Below are positions 7,064 to 12,116 of a stretch of DNA of 12,116 bases, piece after piece; the stretch's first letter is position 1; each line of letters begins with the position of its first letter. The notes under the pieces are model-generated. The model saw only the letters and a list, made by a program, of their open reading frames with translations, made no database searches and was not told the DNA's origin. The DNA comes from Chloroflexota bacterium. GTDB taxonomy: Bacteria > Chloroflexota > Anaerolineae > Aggregatilineales > Phototrophicaceae. The DNA lies in contig QGUR01000126.1 in assembly GCA_003242205.1 (NCBI GenBank), forward strand, positions 1-12,116, given 5' to 3'. Both the position numbers and the translations under genes were made by a program.

Positions 7064-7750
7064 CTACTCAGCGGGCGTCGGCGTTACGGTTACACTCGGC
7101 GTGACTTCATAGTCGGCGTCCTCTGCCTGCCGGTAGGTATTGAAGGGCGCGTAGCCTTCCCAGGCATGCAGATACTGAGTATTGATAAACAAGTCCATAT
7201 CCGCCGGCGTCGTATAGAAAACGCCGATGATATCACTCGAAGCGGTCACATTGACCTGGTCGCCAGCAGTGAACGCCAGCACGATCATAGGCGTTTCGGG
7301 ATAGACAAGGTTAACGATGGCCTGGTCTTCCGTCACCGGCGTGCCAACGGCATATGCCGGTTCGCCATGAACATCAATCACCTGATCGAGGGTCATGCCG
7401 GGCCGGAAACGCAGGAAAATCAGGTTGACCGTCTCTCCATCCTCAGCCACCATCTGACAGCATTCCGGGCCGCCCTTGGCCTGCCAGATCGCGCCGATTG
7501 CGTTGCTGTTCTCATCCTCGGCTGTCCGCACGTTCTCGAAATCCGGCGCATCTTCGAGGATCGTCAGCGCGTCGCGCCAGAGCGTTTCTCCCGGTGTAAT
7601 GCCACGCCAGCACGGCGCTTCACAGGGATCTCCGCTGATGAGGCTGATGTCGTCAATGAGCGTTTCGTCGCGTAGTTGAGGAGGCGGAGCGCAGGCAGCA
7701 AGCAACAGTGCCAGGGTAAGAACCCCTAGAAGCACGAGGCGATAATTCAT
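7064..7750 (-). CDS. Putative lipoprotein of unknown function with CEAPCW motif
   Basis: A 228-residue exported protein. The N-terminus MNYRLVLLGVLTLALLLAAC is a lipoprotein signal peptide with lipobox LAAC and acylated Cys20, so the mature protein should be anchored to the outer face of the cytoplasmic membrane. The mature part has a C43-x3-C47 pair in CEAPCWRGITPGET and an adjacent C97-C98 pair. It also has a segment RFRPGMTLDQVIDVHGEPAYAV, which recalls the small two-layer modules found in some envelope lipoproteins. A Thr/Pro-rich tail (VTPSVTVTPTPAE) closes it. I do not recognise an enzyme family. The ribosome binding site of the ATG at 7750 is weak (GTGACGAG), but the signal peptide fixes the start. 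It lies between the PPC/YfaP-repeat gene and the S1 gene on the same strand. Confidence 0.82.
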   Translation of the reverse strand: MNYRLVLLGVLTLALLLAACAPPPQLRDETLIDDISLISGDPCEAPCWRGITPGETLWRDALTILEDAPDFENVRTAEDENSNAIGAIWQAKGGPECCQMVAEDGETVNLIFLRFRPGMTLDQVIDVHGEPAYAVGTPVTEDQAIVNLVYPETPMIVLAFTAGDQVNVTASSDIIGVFYTTPADMDLFINTQYLHAWEGYAPFNTYRQAEDADYEVTPSVTVTPTPAE

Positions 7751-7810
7751 GAACTCGTCACTTTCATTGTTTCAGCGATCAGGCTGCAAAATCTGTGGCT
7801 ATGAAGTGGA

Positions 7811-7832
7811 GCAGCACCGCGCAGGGTGCTGC
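7811..7832 (-). terminator. Possible hairpin/terminator after the PPC/YfaP-repeat gene
   Basis: GCAGCACC (7811-7818) and GGTGCTGC (7825-7832) form a perfect 8-bp GC-rich stem with a 6-base loop, about 33 bases past the stop at 7865. The minus-strand continuation (TCCACTTCATAG) has no real U-run, so it is weak as an intrinsic terminator. It could instead attenuate or stabilise the transcript into the lipoprotein gene. Confidence 0.4.
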
Positions 7833-7864
7833 CCCAATGTCACGGCGTATCAAAGGAGACGTTA

Positions 7865-10024
7865 CTAATCCAGCGAAAGATTGTAAGCTCCCGATGTGAC
7901 GCCATATCGATCCCCATAGTGGGTTGCTATGATAATATACTGCCCATCCTCTGGCAAGGTGAAATTGCTGATGAGCGAGTTACGGTTCTCACCCGGAACG
8001 GCGTCGTCGTTCTGGGCTACCACAGTGCCGTTCGGCCCGATCAGATAGACCTTCGGATCGAGGTTGACCCCACCGGCGGCATTCATCGAGATGGTCACCA
8101 CATCGCCCGCCAGCGCGTCAAAGGCATAGAGATCGAACTTATTGGTCGCGGAAATGCTGCCGCTGACCACATCACCCACGGTGATCGGCAAGGCATTCGC
8201 AGCTTCGCTCTGCCAGTCCAGCGACTCGATGCCGGCGATACCGCCCTCACCCGCCGTCACCGTGCCATCCGCGCCGATGGTAAAGCTGGAGATGAAGTGC
8301 TCATTCGGCAGGAACGGGCGTGACGGGTCCATGCGCTGCGTCAGAATCGGCTCTCCGCCAACGCTGACATACAGGGTGAAGTTGACCGGCGCGCTGTCGC
8401 CGCAGTCGTTCTGGAACCAGACGTCGATTTCATACGCGCCGGCACGTGGCGTGATATTCGTGGGCCAGTAGATGTACGAAACCGGCGACGTATCCGGCTC
8501 GGTGCAGTTGACATTGCCGTCCGCGCCGAGCCTGCCGCCGCTGCGAATACTCGGCACATCGTCGTAAACCGCGTCACCGGCGGGATCGCGCACCAGCAAC
8601 TGGATATCGGCAAGCGTGTCCCAGATCAGCGTCACTTCAATCGAGCCTTCCGGCAGCGCAAGCGAGGTCACCGACGCCGGAACGTCCTCGGCCTGCGGCG
8701 CGCCGGTAGCATCCGCCGTAGTTTCCGCGCCGGGGGTCGTGCCGCCAGCGCTTACCGTCAGCACGTAATCGCCTTCCGTTCCGCCGATCGTCAGGGCGTA
8801 GCGCGACGCCACGACGGTGTAATTCCCGGCGATGGCGAGCAGGCTGTTACGCAGCGCCGCATCGGTCACGCCGGGGGCCGCATCATCGTTGAAGTAGACC
8901 ACGTTCCCGGTCGGGTCGATAAGCGCGACATACGGATCGAGGCTGCCTGAGGTCGCGTTCATCGTGATCGAGACCAGCGTATTGGCCGGGGCGTTGAACG
9001 TATACGACTGATAGGGCTGCTCGTTGGTGATCGTGCCGGTGACCTGCGCGCCCAACTCAATGGGTTCGGCGTTGCGGACCAGAATCGCCGCGGAAGCCGG
9101 CAACTGCTCTTCACCACGCACACCGCTACGCTCGCTCATCCGCGCGGAGCCGTCCTCTTCCAACTGGAAGCTGGCGACGTATATCTGCTGCGGCAGCAGT
9201 GTCCCCTCCACCGAGTCGAGCGTTTCGCCATCCACAATGGCGTTGATGGTGAAATCAACCGGGCCGTTGTTCTCGCATTCGTCCTGGTAATACACCAGAA
9301 TTTCATAGCTGCCCACCGGCACGCCGCCCGGCGTCCAGGTCACCTGCTCGGTCGCACCCTCGGCGACCAGCGCCTCACAGGCGCCGTTGACATTGTTGCC
9401 AAAAGTCGCGCCAAAGTCGGCGACCGGACTATTGAAATAGACCGTACCACCCACCGGGTCGCGCACCTCAAGATCGAGGTTGGCCGTGGAATCCCACGTC
9501 AGGGTCACCTGCATGCCGTTGACCGTCACCGTCGTGGCCGGAACATCGACGGTGGCCGTGCCGGTCGCTTCAGCCGTTGTTTCAACGGTTTCGGCTGCTT
9601 CAATGGCCTCGACAGTCAGGAAATAAGTGCCGTCCAGCAGCGATTCGGTTCTGTCCATCGGCAGAACCGTGACATAGTACAGTCCGCCCGACGGCAATGT
9701 CGTTTCAAGCACCGTCACACCCGTCCCCTGAGGGTCGCCGGCTTCAGCCACGAACGTGCCGTTCGCGTCCGTCAGCACCAGCGCCATCGTCAGCCCATCG
9801 TCGCTGGTGACATTCAGACGCACGTTGCCCGCCTGCTCGGCCTCAAACGTGAATATCTGGGCCGCCGTATCGGGCAGGCGTGTGACTTCAAGCTCAACCA
9901 CCGTTTCGTCGGTTGGCGCGGGCTCATCCGTCTGAGCCATGACAAGCAGAGCGCTGCCGAGTAACAGAATGATCGTCAGCGACTGCACAAGTCGCATGCC
10001 ACTCTTTAACCGTTGAGCGAACAT
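7865..10024 (-). CDS. Secreted protein with alternating PPC-like and YfaP/DUF2135-like beta-sandwich repeats
   Basis: A 719-residue exported protein. A signal peptide (1-30, ending LLVMA before QTDEP) is followed by alternating beta-rich modules. PPC-like domains (bacterial pre-peptidase C-terminal type) lie at about 38-140, 320-425 and 615-719; the last two share DPxVxLIxPxGxVV and NDDA. YfaP/DUF2135-like modules lie at about 168-295 and 455-590, each with LTWD/LIWD, VRDPxG, a Cys pair and a G-x-YEIxVxxQ strand. Offsets of 291-295 residues between matching motifs point to an internal duplication. The only four cysteines are C216/C250 and C507/C541, 34 residues apart in both modules. Thr/Ala-rich linkers (141-163, 428-448) separate modules. 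No catalytic motif is seen, so it is probably a surface or adhesive/binding protein. GGAAGGG about 10 bases upstream supports the ATG at 10024. Confidence 0.85.
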   Translation of the reverse strand: MFAQRLKSGMRLVQSLTIILLLGSALLVMAQTDEPAPTDETVVELEVTRLPDTAAQIFTFEAEQAGNVRLNVTSDDGLTMALVLTDANGTFVAEAGDPQGTGVTVLETTLPSGGLYYVTVLPMDRTESLLDGTYFLTVEAIEAAETVETTAEATGTATVDVPATTVTVNGMQVTLTWDSTANLDLEVRDPVGGTVYFNSPVADFGATFGNNVNGACEALVAEGATEQVTWTPGGVPVGSYEILVYYQDECENNGPVDFTINAIVDGETLDSVEGTLLPQQIYVASFQLEEDGSARMSERSGVRGEEQLPASAAILVRNAEPIELGAQVTGTITNEQPYQSYTFNAPANTLVSITMNATSGSLDPYVALIDPTGNVVYFNDDAAPGVTDAALRNSLLAIAGNYTVVASRYALTIGGTEGDYVLTVSAGGTTPGAETTADATGAPQAEDVPASVTSLALPEGSIEVTLIWDTLADIQLLVRDPAGDAVYDDVPSIRSGGRLGADGNVNCTEPDTSPVSYIYWPTNITPRAGAYEIDVWFQNDCGDSAPVNFTLYVSVGGEPILTQRMDPSRPFLPNEHFISSFTIGADGTVTAGEGGIAGIESLDWQSEAANALPITVGDVVSGSISATNKFDLYAFDALAGDVVTISMNAAGGVNLDPKVYLIGPNGTVVAQNDDAVPGENRNSLISNFTLPEDGQYIIIATHYGDRYGVTSGAYNLSLD
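8255..8662 (-). repeat. Second YfaP-like module, copy of 9140-9523
   Basis: Encodes residues about 455-590. It matches residues about 168-295 in order: beta strand with IWD, VRDPAG, a GNVNC Cys site, an APVNFTLYVSVGGE strand and a LPNEHFISSF strand. The counterparts in the first copy are TWD, VRDPVG, NVNGAC, GPVDFTINAIVDGE and LPQQIYVASF. The copies are clearly diverged at protein level, so the duplication is old. Confidence 0.7.
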
Positions 10025-10093
10025 GTACTGTCTTCCCTTCCATATTTGTATTTAGCGGCCGGTCACATCTTAAGATAGACCTTCAGGCGCAAT

Positions 10094-10123
10094 AGTGTAT
10101 CCTACCCTGCTGGCCTTTGCCAT
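10094..10123 (-). promoter_or_regulatory. Possible promoter for the PPC/YfaP-repeat gene
   Basis: In the 139-base gap between the peptidase and the repeat protein, the minus strand has ATGGCA (10118-10123, 4/6), an 18-base spacer and TACACT (10094-10099, 4/6), about 70 bases upstream of the ATG. Both boxes are only moderate matches. The gap otherwise shows nothing clear. Confidence 0.28.
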
Positions 10124-10163
10124 TTGGTTACGTGACGATTGCCCAACGGTGCGGGGCTTGTCG

Positions 10164-11438
10164 CTAGTTCCCCGCCTGAGCTACCACAGGTTGCGCCGTA
10201 GCCGGTGACGCAGGCATGAGTTCAACGAAACTGGTCGTGCCTTCAAGCACATCGACGATTTTCGAATAGCGCGTGCCGTAGATATTGGCGATCACTTCGT
10301 AGCGACCAACCGGCACATCCGCGACCGCGAAATTCTCCTGCCAGATCGGGTCAGGGTTCACGTCATATGCCGTCCCCTGGAAGATGTAGGTCGTAGTCGT
10401 GCGCTCCACCAGCCCGGTAGCCCAGTTGCGAATCGTGATGTTGGCACGATCCACCATGCGCCCCCGCTCATCCGTTACGCGGCCGGCGATCACGCCGCTG
10501 CCCACATATGGGGCAATCCAGAGAATCGGGTTGTAGGTCGAAGCGTAGCGCATCTGGCCAAGGCGCACTTCGAAGTGAACGTGCGGCCCCGATACCCGTC
10601 CGGTATTGCCGACCAGGCCAATGACATCACCCCGTTCGACGAACTGGTCTGGCACGACCAGCACCGCGGAGAGGTGCGCGTAAACCGTCCATAATTTCTG
10701 CCCGCGATAGCCAAAATCGTGCTCGATGACAACGACGTTGCCATAGCTGGGCGAGTTTTCAAACACGCCACCTTCGACGCGCAGACCATCCGCCGCCCAG
10801 ACGACCGTGCCGGAACCGGCAGCGCGCACAGGTTCGCCAATCGGGTTCGGCATGTCGATGCCATGATGCACGCGCAGCCCGAATTCCTCGCCGCCATCGG
10901 AGCCGTAGGTATAGTAATCAATGCCGGAATTGATACCGGTTGAATCGATGGGCCGGGAGAACCAGTAGTGGTCGCGGCCATAGGGATCGCGGGAAAGCGG
11001 CGGTATCAGCGGCGGCGGTTGCCAGGACGCCGGCGAACGCGTGACGACCTGCGCTGTTACCGGCACGTCGGTTGCCAGCGGCACCGGCGTCGGCGCAGGG
11101 CGAGTGGGCGTCGCGCCCGGATCGCGCGGCGCTTCCGTTGGTCCCTGCTCCCCCGCGATTTCATCAGGCGAGAGCGGAGACGACGGGCCTTCCGCCACGA
11201 CTTCCAGCGTCGGCGGGCGAAATTCGCCTGTCGGGATCGCAACCGTCGGCAGCGGCGTGCTGTTGCTGCCGAAACCCTGCCGCAAAATGTCCTGCCAGGC
11301 ATTGCGATCTTCGGTCGCGGCGGGTTCGGTCGGTACGACCACGACGACAGCCGGGGCCGGACGTGAATTGAGCCAGAGCAGACCGGCAAATACAGCCACC
11401 ACGATCACAAGTATCAGAAGTCCGCCTAGTTGTCTCAT
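10164..11438 (-). CDS. Membrane-anchored M23-family (LytM-type) peptidase with C-terminal Ig-like domain
   Basis: A 424-residue exported zinc metallopeptidase expected to cut peptide cross-links of peptidoglycan. An N-terminal hydrophobic segment (about 5-23) is an anchor or signal peptide. A long Pro/Thr-rich linker (about 27-150) follows. The M23 domain (about 185-295) has all expected metal and catalytic residues: H191 and D195 in HHGIDMP, H255 in YAHLS, and H286 and H288 in GPHVHFEVR. Residues about 315-408 form a beta-sandwich of carboxypeptidase-regulatory-like type (GRVTDERGRMVDRANITIRNW...VPVGRYEVIANIYG). Because all M23 ligands are present it is more likely an active enzyme than a degenerate scaffold of the EnvC/NlpD type. 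The ATG at 11438 overlaps the upstream stop as ATGA (11435-11438), so translation is probably coupled. The Shine-Dalgarno is weak, as is common at such overlaps. Confidence 0.92.
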   Translation of the reverse strand: MRQLGGLLILVIVVAVFAGLLWLNSRPAPAVVVVVPTEPAATEDRNAWQDILRQGFGSNSTPLPTVAIPTGEFRPPTLEVVAEGPSSPLSPDEIAGEQGPTEAPRDPGATPTRPAPTPVPLATDVPVTAQVVTRSPASWQPPPLIPPLSRDPYGRDHYWFSRPIDSTGINSGIDYYTYGSDGGEEFGLRVHHGIDMPNPIGEPVRAAGSGTVVWAADGLRVEGGVFENSPSYGNVVVIEHDFGYRGQKLWTVYAHLSAVLVVPDQFVERGDVIGLVGNTGRVSGPHVHFEVRLGQMRYASTYNPILWIAPYVGSGVIAGRVTDERGRMVDRANITIRNWATGLVERTTTTYIFQGTAYDVNPDPIWQENFAVADVPVGRYEVIANIYGTRYSKIVDVLEGTTSFVELMPASPATAQPVVAQAGN

Positions 11439-12116
11439 GGTGTTTCTTCAGTGGTCGCTTCGGTCGAAGCAGGCGGCAGCTGCGTCAGCGCGGAAATATC
11501 CGGGGCCGGCGCTGCAGTCGAGGGGCGCGGAGCAAATCCTCCAAGTTGGGCCTCGGTGTATAGCTCGCGCATGGCTTCATACCACGTCAAGCCATCGCGC
11601 TTGTTGAACAGCCAGTAATTCGTGCTGTTGAAATTGCGCCGCCAGTCGCTGCCCGCCGGAACCCGCTCCCAACCGTAGTCCGCTGCCAGTTGGGTCAGGT
11701 CGACGTAATAACCGGAGGGCATCTCGGCGCGCAGTCGCCCGCCCTGCTCGTAAGCCTCGACATCGCCCTGATTGCGGCTGGCGAAGTCCCACGGCATTCG
11801 CCGCAGCGGTTCGCCGAGCTGGCCGGACTGGTACTCGTCGGCCACGCGCACAAAGACGCGCCAGTAGGTATTGACGTCCAGATCTTCGCGCACAACCTCA
11901 ATCGGGGCCGGAAAACCGACGATCAAATTACGATTGATGGCAAAACCGCGCCCGGTCATCAGCCAGTTGCGCCGCTCTTCGCCCGGTTGCGGCGGGCGGG
12001 CGATCTGCCCGAACGCGTCCTCCCGCCGGCCCAGAAAATCCCAGCCCACGGCCTCCAGCGCGCGCTCGCGCAGGGCGGCGAACGAGGCGTTGAAGCGCGC
12101 GCTGGGGACGGCGGTG
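11435..12116 (-). CDS. C-terminal part of a conserved exported/unknown protein (WDFLG...TGRGFA type), 5' truncated
   Basis: The frame is open to the right edge and stops with TGA at 11435-11437, giving about 226 visible residues. A GTG at 12047-12049 could be called as a start, but the frame upstream continues with family-like sequence (RFNASFAALRERALEAV before GWDFLG), so it is internal. Conserved-looking blocks are GWDFLGRREDAF, RRNWLMTGRGFAINRN, TYWRVFVRVADEYQ, GEPLRRMPWDF, YYVDLTQLAADYGWERVP and DGLTWYEAMRELY. A low-complexity Ala/Pro/Thr tail follows. From memory, Chloroflexota proteins with these blocks often carry a TolB-like beta-propeller in front; that part is outside the window and unverified. 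The ATGA overlap with the M23 peptidase suggests joint work at the cell envelope. Function unknown. Confidence 0.8.
   Translation of the reverse strand, partial: TAVPSARFNASFAALRERALEAVGWDFLGRREDAFGQIARPPQPGEERRNWLMTGRGFAINRNLIVGFPAPIEVVREDLDVNTYWRVFVRVADEYQSGQLGEPLRRMPWDFASRNQGDVEAYEQGGRLRAEMPSGYYVDLTQLAADYGWERVPAGSDWRRNFNSTNYWLFNKRDGLTWYEAMRELYTEAQLGGFAPRPSTAAPAPDISALTQLPPASTEATTEETP

Noticed and set aside
10140..10172. GCGGGG...CCCCGC inverted repeat spanning the stop codon of the M23 peptidase gene as a terminator.
   Set aside because: Only 6 bp with a 13-base loop, overlapping the stop codon and lacking a T-run; not convincing.
11435..12049. A complete gene starting at the GTG at 12047-12049.
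   Set aside because: The same frame stays open to the window edge with sequence that fits the protein (SFAALRERALEAVGWDFLG), so the gene is truncated by the edge rather than starting here.
1..12116. Defence system, mobile element, CRISPR array or RNA gene.
   Set aside because: No repeat-spacer pattern, transposase, integrase, nuclease, toxin-antitoxin pair or tRNA/rRNA-like sequence was recognised. Base composition and coding style look even across the window.

Overview
This window looks like a chromosomal segment of a Chloroflexota bacterium, probably Anaerolineae-like. That is an inference from protein style, not a database result. The signs are a SARP/BTAD regulator with a degenerate ATPase-like front, a two-S1-domain protein with a charged tail, a small lipoprotein with a CEAPCW motif, secreted proteins with Pro/Thr-rich low-complexity linkers, and an M23 peptidase coupled to a WDFLG/TGR-type secreted protein. 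Base composition is GC-rich. I see no rRNA, tRNA, CRISPR array, insertion sequence or phage gene. No stretch over 300 bases lacks a gene.

Layout. 1-680 (+): the 3' end of a DNA gyrase/topoisomerase IV A subunit. It ends at a strong bidirectional terminator (699-736) shared with a convergent BTAD-family regulator (761-1951, -). 2086-4266 (-): a full-length Rel/SpoT (p)ppGpp enzyme. 4267-4418: a divergent promoter region with a perfect 6-4-6 dyad. 4419-6192 (+): moeA followed 37 bases later by a stand-alone VKOR-type disulfide-forming membrane protein, closed by a second bidirectional terminator near 6234-6258. 6292-12116 (-): a run of minus-strand genes. Read in transcription order from the right edge these are a partial secreted protein, an M23 peptidase overlapping it by ATGA, a 719-residue secreted PPC/YfaP-repeat protein, a lipoprotein, and an S1-domain RNA-binding protein.

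How the genes fit together. The left half is housekeeping and regulation: DNA supercoiling, stringent response, molybdenum cofactor. The right half is mostly cell envelope: four consecutive exported or membrane-anchored products. The VKOR homologue could oxidise cysteines of exported proteins. Two of its neighbours carry paired cysteines, including a pair with identical 34-residue spacing in both YfaP-like modules of the 719-residue protein. That link is an inference.

I did not find a clearly new system. The best points for a second look are the Rel enzyme, which combines an intact hydrolase site with an EFDD motif usually associated with hydrolase-dead RelA, and the Walker-A-less domain of the BTAD regulator.
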